Assembly (NCBI GenBank): GCA_045805565.1
Contig: JBJMKZ010000025.1
Coordinates: forward strand, 1 to 64,000
Reading direction: 5' to 3'
Source: DATAEY01 sp045805565
GTDB taxonomy: Bacteria > Actinomycetota > Thermoleophilia > Solirubrobacterales > Solirubrobacteraceae
DNA: 64,000 bases
Within the stretch, counting starts at the first letter, position 1. Every line of letters starts with the position of its first letter. Positions 7,564-15,921 of this stretch are shown here, in pieces. Made by a program: the position numbers and the translations under genes. Under the pieces are notes generated by a model. The model did no database searches, was not told the DNA's origin, and saw only the letters and a program-made list of their open reading frames with translations.

Positions 7564-8577
7564 GTGCCCGTGGCCCTCACCTCTCTCTCCCACGGCGCCG
7601 GCTGCGGCTGCAAGCTCCCGGCGGCAGAGCTGGCGGCGGTGCTGAGCGGCCTCTCCACCGGCGACGATCCCGCCGTGCTGGTCGGGCCGCAGACCGCCGA
7701 CGACGCGGGCGTCTACCGGCTGCGCGACGACCTCGCCCTGATCCAGACCGCCGACTTCTTCACGCCGATCGTCGACGACCCCTACGACTTCGGCCGCATC
7801 GCTGCCGCCAACGCGCTCTCGGACGTCTACGCGATGGGCGGCACCCCGCTAAGCGCTCTCAACCTGGTGGCCTTCTCCCTCGAGCAGCTGGGCCGGGACG
7901 TCCTGCGTGACATCCTCCGCGGGGGGCGCGACATGGCCGACGCCGCCGGGGCGGCGATCGTGGGCGGGCACTCGATCGACGACCGCGAGCCCAAGTACGG
8001 GCTGGCGGTGACCGGCATCGTCCACCCCGACGACATCACCACCAACGCCGGGGGCCAGCCGGGCGACAGCCTGGTGCTCACCAAGCCGCTGGGCGCCGGG
8101 GCCGCGGCCACCGCCGCCAAGCGCGGCCTGGCCGACGGCGGGCTGATGGCGCGGGCGGTGGAGGTGATGGTCGAGCTCAACCGCGACTCCGCGGCGGCCG
8201 CCCGGGCGGCGGGCGCCCACGCGGTCACCGACGTGACGGGATTCGGGCTCCTCGGCCACCTGCACGAGCTGGCGGCGGCGAGCGGGACGTCCGCGGAGCT
8301 GGAGGCGACGGCGGTGCCCGCGATCGAGGGCACGCTCGAGCTGCTCGCCGGGGAGCAGGCGGTCAGCGGCGGGGCCCGGGCGAACGCCCGCCATGCCCTT
8401 ACCTTCACGCGCTTCGAGGACGCGGTCGAGCCGGCTCGGCGACGGCTGCTCACCGACCCGATGACCTCGGGCGGGCTGCTGGTGGCGGTCCCCGCCGACC
8501 GCGCGGGGGGGCTGGACGGGGCGAGGATCGGGCGGCTGACCGACGGCCCCGCCGGCTCGATCAGCGTACGCGGCTGA
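7564..8577 (+). CDS. selD: Selenide, water dikinase
   Basis: This 337-residue enzyme would make selenophosphate from selenide and ATP for selenocysteine or selenouridine synthesis. The N-terminal motif GAGCGCKLP carries Cys at the position that is Sec in some homologues; all codons there are TGC. The AIRS/PurM-type fold follows: the ATP-site Asp-rich segment TADDAGVYRL, QTADFFTPIVDDP, the GRIAAANALSDVYAMGG signature and VGGHSIDD. The start is GTG 7564. No selA, selB, selU or tRNA-Sec lies in the window. The stop overlaps the convergent rhomboid gene by 17 bases. Confidence 0.93.
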   Translation: MPVALTSLSHGAGCGCKLPAAELAAVLSGLSTGDDPAVLVGPQTADDAGVYRLRDDLALIQTADFFTPIVDDPYDFGRIAAANALSDVYAMGGTPLSALNLVAFSLEQLGRDVLRDILRGGRDMADAAGAAIVGGHSIDDREPKYGLAVTGIVHPDDITTNAGGQPGDSLVLTKPLGAGAAATAAKRGLADGGLMARAVEVMVELNRDSAAAARAAGAHAVTDVTGFGLLGHLHELAAASGTSAELEATAVPAIEGTLELLAGEQAVSGGARANARHALTFTRFEDAVEPARRRLLTDPMTSGGLLVAVPADRAGGLDGARIGRLTDGPAGSISVRG

Positions 8578-9337
8578 GCGCGGCCAGCGGCAATCCGAGG
8601 ATCAGGCCGATCAGCCCGCCGGCGAGCCCGACGATGGGGTTGGCGTCGGGCACGGCGAACGGGAGCAGCAGCAGGACGGCGGCGATGACCGCCACGCCGA
8701 TCAGGTCGGAGTCGGTCTCACCGTCGCGGTGGCGCTCCTGCAGGTCCGGCACCACCCACGCGCCCAGCAGCGCCAGCGCCGCTCCGTTGGCGCCCAGCGC
8801 CACCGGGATCGCCTCGACCGTCGCCGCGACCAGCATTCCACCGCAGCCACCGGCGACGAACAGCGCGAGGGGCGCCCAGGCTCCGTGCCGGCGCTCGAGC
8901 AGCCAGCCGAACAGTCCGATGCCCACCGCGGCGCACAACAGGTAGCCGCTGTTGTCGTACGCGAAGGGAGCGGTCAGCACGCGCCACCACTGGTCGCCGA
9001 GCGGCCCGAACACCGCCAGGTCGCGCAGCGAGACGGCTCTCGCCTGCCACGCCAGGGCCACCGCGATGCTGGCCACCACCAGGACGATCGTGACGAAGGG
9101 CCGGGTGTCGTAGCGGATGCCGGGCATCTCGCCCGGACGCAGGCGTCCGAGCCTGGGCCGGTCGCGGCGCAGCCGGGCCCCCGGCCGGCGGGGACGGCGC
9201 GGCGAGGCGCCGGGACGATCGAGCTTGGGCGCGCGCTTGCGCAGCCGGGTCCCGCAGTACGGGCACTCGGTGATGAAGGCGCTCACCTCCGAGCCGCAGG
9301 TCTTGCAGACGACGAACAGGTCCGCACCGCTGGACAT
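8561..9337 (-). CDS. Rhomboid-family membrane protein lacking the catalytic dyad, with N-terminal zinc ribbon
   Basis: The 258-residue protein starts with a four-Cys zinc ribbon (CKTC at 11-14, CPYC at 25-28), a basic linker (30-75) and then a rhomboid-like membrane domain: RPFVTIVLVVASIAVAL, a WWRVLTAPF loop, GIGLFGWLLERRHG and further spans. The usual catalytic GxSG reads GANG (182-185), with Asn184 in place of the Ser. The usual catalytic His before the final GG is replaced by Leu238 (VGLAGG). It is therefore predicted to be proteolytically inactive, like other rhomboid pseudoproteases. It starts at ATG 9337 and overlaps the end of selD. Confidence 0.8.
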   Translation of the reverse strand: MSSGADLFVVCKTCGSEVSAFITECPYCGTRLRKRAPKLDRPGASPRRPRRPGARLRRDRPRLGRLRPGEMPGIRYDTRPFVTIVLVVASIAVALAWQARAVSLRDLAVFGPLGDQWWRVLTAPFAYDNSGYLLCAAVGIGLFGWLLERRHGAWAPLALFVAGGCGGMLVAATVEAIPVALGANGAALALLGAWVVPDLQERHRDGETDSDLIGVAVIAAVLLLLPFAVPDANPIVGLAGGLIGLILGLPLAALSRVR

Positions 9338-9445
9338 CGAAACGATTCTAGGCGCAGCGGGCAGAGGGACAGTCCCTGCGGCGGCGAACCGCGAATGCCG
9401 ATACCGTGATCGCCCTGTCCCGGGGGGTTGTGAGGTGAAGTCAAG

Positions 9446-12400
9446 GTGACCTGGTCGAGATGGGCGCCGGCGGTGATCCGTCGGGTTATCGCGTTGCTGC
9501 CGGTCCTGGCCATGGTCGTGATCTCGGTGTCGGCGGCTTGGGCGGCCGGGGCGCCAGACCCGGATCGGCAATCCGGCCAGCCGGCTGGTCAGGAGGCCGC
9601 GGGCTCCGACCCTCCGGCGTCGGCCGGCGCGGAGAGTTCCGGCGATCAGTCCGGCCAGGACGCCGGCAACCAGGGCGGCGATCAGAGCGACGGTGACCAG
9701 CCACCCAACTCGGGCGATAACGGGTCTTCGGACCAGCCACCGGCGGATGGCACCGGCCAGACGCCCCCTGACGGCAGCGGCCAGACGCCGCCGGACGGCA
9801 CCGGTGAGAAAACCGTTTCCACCGACGAGCCGGCGCCTGCTGAACCGACGCTCCCGCCCCCGACCAAGCGCGAGCGTCGCGTCCCCGACCACTACATCGT
9901 GGTCTACAAGGACTCGGTGGGCGATCCCGCTGCCGAAACCCGCAAGCACGAGAAGGCCGAGGGCTTCAAGAGCGACCTGCGCTACACGAAGGCGATCAAG
10001 GGCTTTGCCGCAAAGCTCTCAGGGCCACAGGTGGCAAAGCTCCAGGCCGACCCTGAGGTGGCGTTCGTCACCCCGGACGCGAAGGTGAAGGCAACCGACT
10101 CGGTCCCGCTCGCCTCGGGTGAGCCGCTGCCGCCGACCGGCGTTCGGCGGATCCAAGCCGCCTCGAGTACGTCCGCGCATGAAGCCAGCGACGTCGGAGT
10201 CGCGGTGATCGACACCGGCATAGACCTCAACCACTCGGATCTCAACGCCGTGGACGGGACGAACTGCTTCGACCCGACCCAGAAGGCGCAGGACGGCGAC
10301 GGCCACGGGACCCATGTGGCCGGGACCATCGCCGCCAAGAACAACGGCGCCGGGGTCGTCGGCGTCGCCCCCGGTACCAAGGTCTACGCCGTGAAGGTGC
10401 TCGACGACAATGGCGACGGCACCTTTTCGTCCGTCATCTGCGGGATCGACTGGGTCACCGCCAACGCCTCCGCCCTGGGCATCAAGGTGGCGAACATGAG
10501 CCTCGGCGGCTTCGGTCCGGAGCTCGACAGCTGCCCCAACAGCACCGACGCCATGCACAAGGCGATCTGCAAGTCCACCGCTGCCGGGGTCACCTACGTC
10601 GTCGCCGCCGGCAACAGCGGCTGGGACTTCGACCTCGCGAGCTCGCCGGACACTCCGGCGGCCTATCCCGAGGTCCTCACCGTGACCGCGGCCTCCGACA
10701 GCGACGGGCTGCCCGGCGGCAGCGGCGGCGACCCGACCTGCCGCAAGGGGGAGTCCGACGACAAGTACGCGAGCTTCTCCAACTTCGCCAAGACCTCGGC
10801 CGGCAGGGATCACACGATCGCGGCGCCCGGGATCTGCATCCGCTCGACCTGGAAGGGCGGCGGCTACAACACGATCTCCGGAACCAGCATGGCCAGCCCG
10901 CACATCGCGGGAGCGGTCGCCCTGTGCCTGGACGACGGCGGCACCAACGGCCCCTGCGCGGGCAAGTCGCCGAGTCAGATCGTCCAGCAGGTGCGATCCG
11001 ACGCGAAGGACCACACGGACGGCGATCATGGCTACGGCTTCACCGGCGACCCGGACAACAACCCGGTCTCGGGCGAGTACTTCGGCTACCTCGGCTGGGT
11101 GGGCGTCACGGGCTCCGGCTCGTCGTCGGACACCACCGCCCCGACGGTCAGCTCGGTGTCGCCCGCCGACAACGCGACCGGCGTCTCCGTCTCCACCAAC
11201 GTCAGCGTGACGTTCTCCGAGCCGATGGACCACGCTTCCGCGGAGGGGGCCTTCTCGCTCAAGCGCAGCAGTGACGGCAGCCCGGTCTCGGGCAGCTTCT
11301 CCTGGAGCGGCAACACGATGACGTTCGACCCGACAAACGACCTGGCGGCCGGCATCGGCTACGACGCCAAGCTGACGACCGGCGCCCAGGACCTCGCCGG
11401 CAATCCCCTCTCGGCGCAGGAGAGCTGGAGCTTTACGACCGCAGCGCCGCTCGAGACCACCGCCCCGACGATCAAGTCGATCTCGCCGGTCGCGAACGCC
11501 ACCGGCGTCGCCGTCTCCACCAACGTCAGCGTGACGTTCTCCGAGCCGATGAACCAGAGCCAGACGCAGAGCGCCTTCTCGCTCAGGCGCACGAGCGACG
11601 GCAGCTCCGTCTCGGGCACCTTCTCCTGGAGCGGCAACACGATGACCTTCGATCCGACGAGCGACCTCGCCAGCACCAAGTACACGGCGACGGTGACCAC
11701 CGCGGCCCGGGACCTCGCCGGCAATCCACTCGGCTCCCAGAAGCTCTGGTACTTCACGACCGACGTCACCCGACCGACGGTCAAGTCGATCTCGCCCGGC
11801 GGCGGCGCGACCGGAGTTCAGGGCTTCGCCAACGCCACCGTCACCTTCTCGGAGCCGATGGACCACGCCTCGGCGCAGGGTGCGTTCTCGCTGAAGCGCA
11901 CGAGCGACGGCAGCTCCGTCTCCGGCGCCTTCTCCTGGAGCGGCAACACGATGACCTTCGACCCCACCGGCGACCTCGACAGGAGCACCGGCTACACGGC
12001 CACCGTCGGCACCGGGGCCAGGGATCTGAACGGCAACTCCCTGGCCACCCAGAAGCTCTGGACGTTCACGACGTGGAACCGCACGAGCCCACTGCCCGGG
12101 GCCGTGACCGTGCTCGAGGGCTCGCCCGCAGGCGGCAATCAAACGGCCCTGGAGGACGACGACGACCAATTCCTGAGCGTCGCCTCGACCGGTGCCGCCA
12201 CCTTCAGCGCCGCCTGGCGAGTCACGTTCACCGGGGTGCCCAACAGCCTCACCGCGCTGAGGGTGATCTACAAGGGCAAGAACTCGGCCACGTGCGCTCA
12301 GACGGTCTCGATCTGGAACGACGCCACGAGCGCCTGGGTGCAGCTCTCCTCCACCTCGGTTGGCGCCACCGAGGTCAAGGTGGACAAGGCGCCCGGGGGG

Positions 12401-12523
12401 ACACTCGCGAATTACGTCAGCGGCAGCGCCGGCGACGGCGACCTCGTCGTGCGCGTGCGCTGCACCAGCTCGTCGGCCGGCTTCACGTCGATGGGCGACC
12501 TGCTGCGGATCGGCTACCTGTAG
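9446..12523 (+). CDS. Secreted subtilisin-like (S8) protease with three Ig-like repeats
   Basis: The 1025-residue precursor has a signal peptide (1-34, ending SAAWAAGA), a low-complexity linker (35-145), an inhibitor I9 propeptide (about 150-225) and an S8 catalytic domain (about 250-535) with Asp256 (VIDTGID), His287 (GHGTHVAG), the oxyanion Asn in AAGNSG and Ser481 (SGTSMASP). Three repeats of about 103 residues follow (roughly 562-667, 671-770, 775-876), each beginning with APT..S.SP and containing VTFSEPM and WSGNTMTFDP, matching SbsA-type Ig-like domains. A 150-residue C-terminal domain of unknown type ends the protein. The start is GTG 9446 after GAGGTGAAG. Confidence 0.92.
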   Translation: MTWSRWAPAVIRRVIALLPVLAMVVISVSAAWAAGAPDPDRQSGQPAGQEAAGSDPPASAGAESSGDQSGQDAGNQGGDQSDGDQPPNSGDNGSSDQPPADGTGQTPPDGSGQTPPDGTGEKTVSTDEPAPAEPTLPPPTKRERRVPDHYIVVYKDSVGDPAAETRKHEKAEGFKSDLRYTKAIKGFAAKLSGPQVAKLQADPEVAFVTPDAKVKATDSVPLASGEPLPPTGVRRIQAASSTSAHEASDVGVAVIDTGIDLNHSDLNAVDGTNCFDPTQKAQDGDGHGTHVAGTIAAKNNGAGVVGVAPGTKVYAVKVLDDNGDGTFSSVICGIDWVTANASALGIKVANMSLGGFGPELDSCPNSTDAMHKAICKSTAAGVTYVVAAGNSGWDFDLASSPDTPAAYPEVLTVTAASDSDGLPGGSGGDPTCRKGESDDKYASFSNFAKTSAGRDHTIAAPGICIRSTWKGGGYNTISGTSMASPHIAGAVALCLDDGGTNGPCAGKSPSQIVQQVRSDAKDHTDGDHGYGFTGDPDNNPVSGEYFGYLGWVGVTGSGSSSDTTAPTVSSVSPADNATGVSVSTNVSVTFSEPMDHASAEGAFSLKRSSDGSPVSGSFSWSGNTMTFDPTNDLAAGIGYDAKLTTGAQDLAGNPLSAQESWSFTTAAPLETTAPTIKSISPVANATGVAVSTNVSVTFSEPMNQSQTQSAFSLRRTSDGSSVSGTFSWSGNTMTFDPTSDLASTKYTATVTTAARDLAGNPLGSQKLWYFTTDVTRPTVKSISPGGGATGVQGFANATVTFSEPMDHASAQGAFSLKRTSDGSSVSGAFSWSGNTMTFDPTGDLDRSTGYTATVGTGARDLNGNSLATQKLWTFTTWNRTSPLPGAVTVLEGSPAGGNQTALEDDDDQFLSVASTGAATFSAAWRVTFTGVPNSLTALRVIYKGKNSATCAQTVSIWNDATSAWVQLSSTSVGATEVKVDKAPGGTLANYVSGSAGDGDLVVRVRCTSSSAGFTSMGDLLRIGYL
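11129..12075 (+). repeat. Three in-frame repeats encoding Ig-like domains
   Basis: Three units of about 310 bases lie head to tail within the subtilase gene. Each encodes the phrases VTFSEPM, FSWSGNTMTFDP and RDL or QDL before GN. The nucleotide similarity is also high, for example ggcaacacgatgac in all three, indicating internal duplication. Confidence 0.8.
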
Positions 12524-12546
12524 ATCATCGGCGGTGCGACCGGCGG

Positions 12547-13659
12547 CTACTCGCCCGTCGCGGCGACGATCTCCGCCACGACCTCCCGGAGGTCGTGGTT
12601 GGCCTCGTAGACCACGACCTGGCGGCTCGCGCCGTTGCCATGGGCGAGCAGGTCCTCGATGGCCTCCAGCTCGGCGACGGTCCCGAGGTCCTGGGCGTGC
12701 TCGCGCATGCGGTCCAGCAGGCGCCGGGCCAGCTGCTTGCTGGTCACCCGCTGGCGCGAGGGCAGGTCGACCAGCTCGCCCTCCAGCCCGTGTCGGGCGG
12801 CCAGCCACTTGTTCTCGTCGATCATCTCGTGGGGGTACTTCGACAGCCGCTTGCCGGCGTCGAAGTGCTCGGCCAGCTCCTTGACCAGCGCCTGGACGAG
12901 CGCTCCCAGGGCCAGGGTGTGCTCGACGCGGGTCTGGGCGTCCATGACCCGAACCTCGACGGTGCCGAAGTTGGGGTGCGGGCGCACGTCGTACCAGAGG
13001 TAGGTGTAGTCCTCGATGACGTTGCATTCACGCATGAACGCGATCCGGCGCTGGTAGTCGTCCCAGTCCCGGTAGGTGGGCGGGATCCCCACTCGGGGGA
13101 AGGCGCGGAAGATCGGCGTGCGGGTCGAGGACAGCCCGGTCACGTCGGCCCGCCAGAACGGCGAGTTGGCCGACAGCGCGAGCAGCACCGGGACATGCAC
13201 CCGCATCCCGTTGGCGACGTGGATGGCCTTGTCGGGGTCGTCGATCCCCACGTGTACGTGGACCCCGAAGATGATCTCCTGCCGGGCGACGAAGCGCAGG
13301 GCGCTGACCAGGTCCCGGTAGCGCGGGCGCGCCACGATGCGCTGGTCCTCCCACATCGCGAAGGGATGGGTCCCCGCCGAGCCGATGGTCAGGCCCCGGC
13401 CGCCGGCGCTCTCGCGCACCTCGCGGCGCAGCCGGCGCAGCTGGGCGCCCGCCTCGGAGGTGTTCCGGCACGGCGTGGTGGCGACCTCGAGCACCGACTC
13501 CATCAGCTCCGGCTTGATGTCGCCCTTCAGGCCGTCCGTCTGGACCGCCTCGAGCATGACCTCGATCGAGTTCGACAGCTCCAGCGTGTCCGCGTCGAGG
13601 ATCATCAGCTCCTCCTCGATCCCGATCGTGAACGGCGGGCCGGTGAACCTGTGCTCCAT
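12547..13659 (-). CDS. YbdK-type carboxylate-amine ligase (glutamate-cysteine ligase 2 family)
   Basis: This 370-residue protein belongs to the GCS2 family: the N-terminal GIEEELMILD motif, the HVHVGIDDPDKAI segment and FGTVEVRVMDAQT are typical. Family members show weak gamma-glutamylcysteine synthetase activity in vitro, but actinobacterial copies can serve other ligations, so the substrate is left open. The start is ATG 13659. A hairpin (13661-13680) ends one base before the start codon on the mRNA, leaving no normal ribosome site. It is convergent with the subtilase gene, 23 bases away. Confidence 0.87.
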   Translation of the reverse strand: MEHRFTGPPFTIGIEEELMILDADTLELSNSIEVMLEAVQTDGLKGDIKPELMESVLEVATTPCRNTSEAGAQLRRLRREVRESAGGRGLTIGSAGTHPFAMWEDQRIVARPRYRDLVSALRFVARQEIIFGVHVHVGIDDPDKAIHVANGMRVHVPVLLALSANSPFWRADVTGLSSTRTPIFRAFPRVGIPPTYRDWDDYQRRIAFMRECNVIEDYTYLWYDVRPHPNFGTVEVRVMDAQTRVEHTLALGALVQALVKELAEHFDAGKRLSKYPHEMIDENKWLAARHGLEGELVDLPSRQRVTSKQLARRLLDRMREHAQDLGTVAELEAIEDLLAHGNGASRQVVVYEANHDLREVVAEIVAATGE

Positions 13660-13660
13660 T

Positions 13661-13680
13661 GGCGGGCAAGCGTACCCGCC
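13661..13680 (-). promoter_or_regulatory. Hairpin abutting the start codon of the carboxylate-amine ligase
   Basis: GGCGGG (13661-13666) and CCCGCC (13675-13680) form a perfect 6-base stem around an 8-base loop. On the transcript it lies directly before ATG 13659 and would occlude ribosome entry if formed. Chance occurrence is possible at this GC content. Confidence 0.3.
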
Positions 13681-13715
13681 GGGTCCGGCGGCTCCTGGGG
13701 GGCGGCAAGGGCCTC

Positions 13716-13721
13716 TAGACT
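13716..13721 (+). promoter_or_regulatory. -10 box upstream of the DUF2090 gene
   Basis: TAGACT lies 41 bases before ATG 13763 and leaves a leader that contains a GAGGGG ribosome site. It is the best -10 match in the divergent region 13660-13762. Confidence 0.35.
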
Positions 13722-13762
13722 GGCCCGCAGCGTCGCAAACGACTTCTGACGAGGGGCGTTGA

Positions 13763-14692
13763 ATGGGCCTTGGCTACGACGGCAAGCTGTACATCCTGGC
13801 GTTCGACCACCGCGGGTCGTTCCAGAAGAAGTGGTTCGGGATCCAGGGGGCGCCCAGCCCGGAGGAGACCGAACGGATCGCCGACGGCAAGCACCTGATC
13901 TACGAGGGCCTGGCGGCTGCGCTGGAGCGGGGCGCCGAGCCGCAGGTGACCGGGGGCCTGGTCGACGAGCAGTTCGGCGGCGACATTCCCGAGCAGGCGC
14001 GCGACCGGGGGATCAGGCTGGCCATGCCGGTCGAGAAGAGCGGCCAGGACGAGTTCGACTTCGAATACGGCGACCGGTTCGGTGAGCACATCGAGCGCTT
14101 CGACCCCGACTTCTCCAAGGTGCTGGTCCGCTACAACCCAGATGCCGACGGCGGGATGAACCGCCGCCAGGCCGAGCGCCTTCGCCGGCTCTCGGACTGG
14201 CTGCACGAGCGCGAGCGCAAGTTCCTGTTCGAGCTGCTGGTCCCGGCCACCGACGATCAGCTGGCCTCGGTGGACGCCGACTCCGACCGCTACGACGCCG
14301 AGCTTCGACCGGAGCTGATGCGCCGAGCCATCGAGGAGCTGCAGGGCGCCGGCGTGGAGCCCGACGTCTGGAAGATCGAGGGCGTGGAGGAGCGGTCCGA
14401 GGCCGAGATGCTCGCCGAGCAGACGCGCGTCGGCGGGCGCGACGGCGTGGTCTGCGTGCTGCTGGGACGCGGCGCCAACGACGACAAGGTCGACCACTGG
14501 CTCAGACAGGCGGCACCGGTGGACGGGTTCGTGGGCTTCGCCATCGGACGCTCGATCTGGGGCGACCCGCTCAAGGCATTTTTGGCGGCGGAGGCCGAGC
14601 GCGACGCGGCGGCCGGCCAGATCGCGGACAATTACCTGAGGTTCGTCAAGGTCTACAGTCAGGCCGAGGGCAGCAAGGCCCCGGTCGGCTGA
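13763..14692 (+). CDS. DUF2090-type class I aldolase-like protein
   Basis: The 309-residue protein resembles the C-terminal DUF2090 half of IolC-type fusion proteins, a TIM-barrel aldolase fold: LYILAFDHRGSF near the N-terminus, a central FLFELLVPAT strand, PDVWKIEGVE with a Lys at a plausible Schiff-base position, GVVCVLLGRGA and FVGFAIGRSIW at the C-terminal phosphate-binding end. It stands alone without a kinase domain or other inositol genes, so the substrate is unknown. The start ATG is preceded by GAGGGG. It is co-directional with the thermonuclease gene 31 bases downstream. Confidence 0.75.
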   Translation: MGLGYDGKLYILAFDHRGSFQKKWFGIQGAPSPEETERIADGKHLIYEGLAAALERGAEPQVTGGLVDEQFGGDIPEQARDRGIRLAMPVEKSGQDEFDFEYGDRFGEHIERFDPDFSKVLVRYNPDADGGMNRRQAERLRRLSDWLHERERKFLFELLVPATDDQLASVDADSDRYDAELRPELMRRAIEELQGAGVEPDVWKIEGVEERSEAEMLAEQTRVGGRDGVVCVLLGRGANDDKVDHWLRQAAPVDGFVGFAIGRSIWGDPLKAFLAAEAERDAAAGQIADNYLRFVKVYSQAEGSKAPVG

Positions 14693-14711
14693 GGCCGCCC
14701 CCCGACGGCGC

Positions 14712-14717
14712 TAGCGT
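14712..14717 (+). promoter_or_regulatory. -10 box, leaderless thermonuclease promoter
   Basis: TAGCGT ends 6 bases before GTG 14724, leaving no leader. Confidence 0.35.
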
Positions 14718-14723
14718 CCCGGC

Positions 14724-15287
14724 GTGGACTGGCGCCGGGCGGCACCCTGGCTGGTCGTGTTCGCCGCGGTGGCGGCGCTCGCGCTCCGCGGCCTGGCGCA
14801 GCCGCCGTTGCATGGCCTCGGCCGCAACGCCACCGTCGCCGCCACCGTCACCCGCGTGGTCGACGGAGACACGGTCAAGGTCTCGATCGCCGGGCGTCGC
14901 GACACGGTGCGCTACATCGGGGTCGATACGCCCGAGACCCATCCGGGGACGCCCATCCAGTGCTTCGGCGAGGCGGCGACCGCCTACAACCGCCGGCTGG
15001 TCGCCGGGAGGGCGGTGCTCCTGCGCACCGACGCCGAGCCGCGCGACCGATACGGGCGCCTGCTCGCCTACGTCTACCGCCGCGGCGACGGCCTGTTCGT
15101 CAACGCCGCGCTGGTGCGCCGCGGACTGGCGGCAATCCTCACGATCCCGCCCAACGTCGCCCACGCTGGCGAGTTTCGCCGCCTCGAGCGGCGCGCCCGA
15201 GAGGCCGGCGTCGGGCTGTGGCGAGCATGCGCCGCAGCCGATGTTATGTCGACGTCGGGCAGTGGTATAGCTTCCCCGGCGCCATGA
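14724..15287 (+). CDS. Thermonuclease-family (SNase-like) protein, membrane-anchored or secreted
   Basis: The 187-residue protein has an N-terminal hydrophobic segment (about 8-22, PWLVVFAAVAALAL) and a staphylococcal-nuclease domain (about 40-165). The calcium/catalytic set is visible: VVDGDTVKV, RYIGVDTPET (Arg, Asp, Thr, Glu) and RDRYGRLLAYV with the second catalytic Arg. It would cleave DNA or RNA outside the cytoplasm. It starts at GTG 14724, is probably transcribed leaderless, and its TGA overlaps the ATG of the next small gene (ATGA). Confidence 0.85.
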   Translation: MDWRRAAPWLVVFAAVAALALRGLAQPPLHGLGRNATVAATVTRVVDGDTVKVSIAGRRDTVRYIGVDTPETHPGTPIQCFGEAATAYNRRLVAGRAVLLRTDAEPRDRYGRLLAYVYRRGDGLFVNAALVRRGLAAILTIPPNVAHAGEFRRLERRAREAGVGLWRACAAADVMSTSGSGIASPAP

Positions 15288-15523
15288 GGATGCGTCAGAG
15301 CATCGCGCAGCTGGAGCGGGCGTTCGCCGAGGAGGTCATCCTCGACCGCACCCGGCGTGAGCACCTGCGCCGGACCGCCGCCCACCGGTCGCGCGAGCGC
15401 CGGGTCCAGCGGCGCGAGCAGCGCAGCTCACTGCGCTTCTTCCTGCTCATGCTCTCGCTCATCGTGACCGCCGTGCTGGTCACGATCGCGATGTTCGAGG
15501 CGCTGTACTACGTGATCGGCTGA
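15284..15523 (+). CDS. Small single-span membrane protein
   Basis: The 79-residue product has a basic coiled N-terminal half (1-50, rich in Arg, Glu and Gln: RTRREHLRRT, RRVQRREQRS) and one C-terminal membrane span (about 51-75, FFLLMLSLIVTAVLVTIAMF). Its ATG overlaps the thermonuclease stop, indicating translational coupling. It is a topology seen in small conserved proteins of this lineage, but no function is known to me. Confidence 0.7.
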   Translation: MRMRQSIAQLERAFAEEVILDRTRREHLRRTAAHRSRERRVQRREQRSSLRFFLLMLSLIVTAVLVTIAMFEALYYVIG

Positions 15524-15541
15524 GCGCGGCGCGCGGCCGGG

Positions 15542-15763
15542 TCACTCACCCAGTCGACGCAGCGCCTCGTCCACCTCCCCACGAGCGCTCTCCTGCGCCC
15601 GCTCCTGCTGAATCTCGACGTAAACCTCCTTGCGGAAGACCGGGATGTCCCTCGGGGCCTGGATCCCGAGGCGCACCTTCTCCCCCATGACGGAGAGAAC
15701 TGAGACCTCGATGTCGTCGCCGATCATGATGCTCTGATTGGACTTGCGAGTCAGAACCAGCAT
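15542..15763 (-). CDS. csrA: Carbon storage regulator CsrA
   Basis: The 73-residue protein is a clear CsrA: MLVLTRKSNQSIMIGDDIEV at the N-terminus, VRLGIQAPRDIPVFRKEVY in the RNA-binding strand, then a helical tail of normal length or slightly longer. It would bind GGA-containing leaders and control translation. ATG 15763 is chosen over the ATG two codons upstream because AGGAAGG lies 7 bases before it. CsrA usually partners with FliW and flagellar genes; none are in the window. It is rare in ordinary Actinobacteria. Confidence 0.93.
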   Translation of the reverse strand: MLVLTRKSNQSIMIGDDIEVSVLSVMGEKVRLGIQAPRDIPVFRKEVYVEIQQERAQESARGEVDEALRRLGE

Positions 15764-15921
15764 GACCATGCCTTCCTGCCGCACCCGCATGCGGACGACT
15801 AGTTGCCAGCCACTACAGCACGTCGGCGGGTGCGATGCAAACGGGCCGCCCGCGTGCGACCGGAGCCGCCGCGGGAGGCCACCAGCCGCCGCTCGGGCGT
15901 TTCGCTAGGCTCCGCGCGCCC

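Noticed and set aside
10019..13027. Very long open frame on the minus strand across the subtilase gene
   Set aside because: It mirrors the codon bias of the plus-strand protease, is Arg/Gly/Ala-rich without motifs and crosses the stop of a real gene. High GC makes long antisense frames common.
14724..15523. Toxin-antitoxin pair formed by the thermonuclease and the small overlapping gene
   Set aside because: The nuclease has an export segment and the partner is a membrane protein, which does not fit a cytoplasmic toxin and antitoxin.
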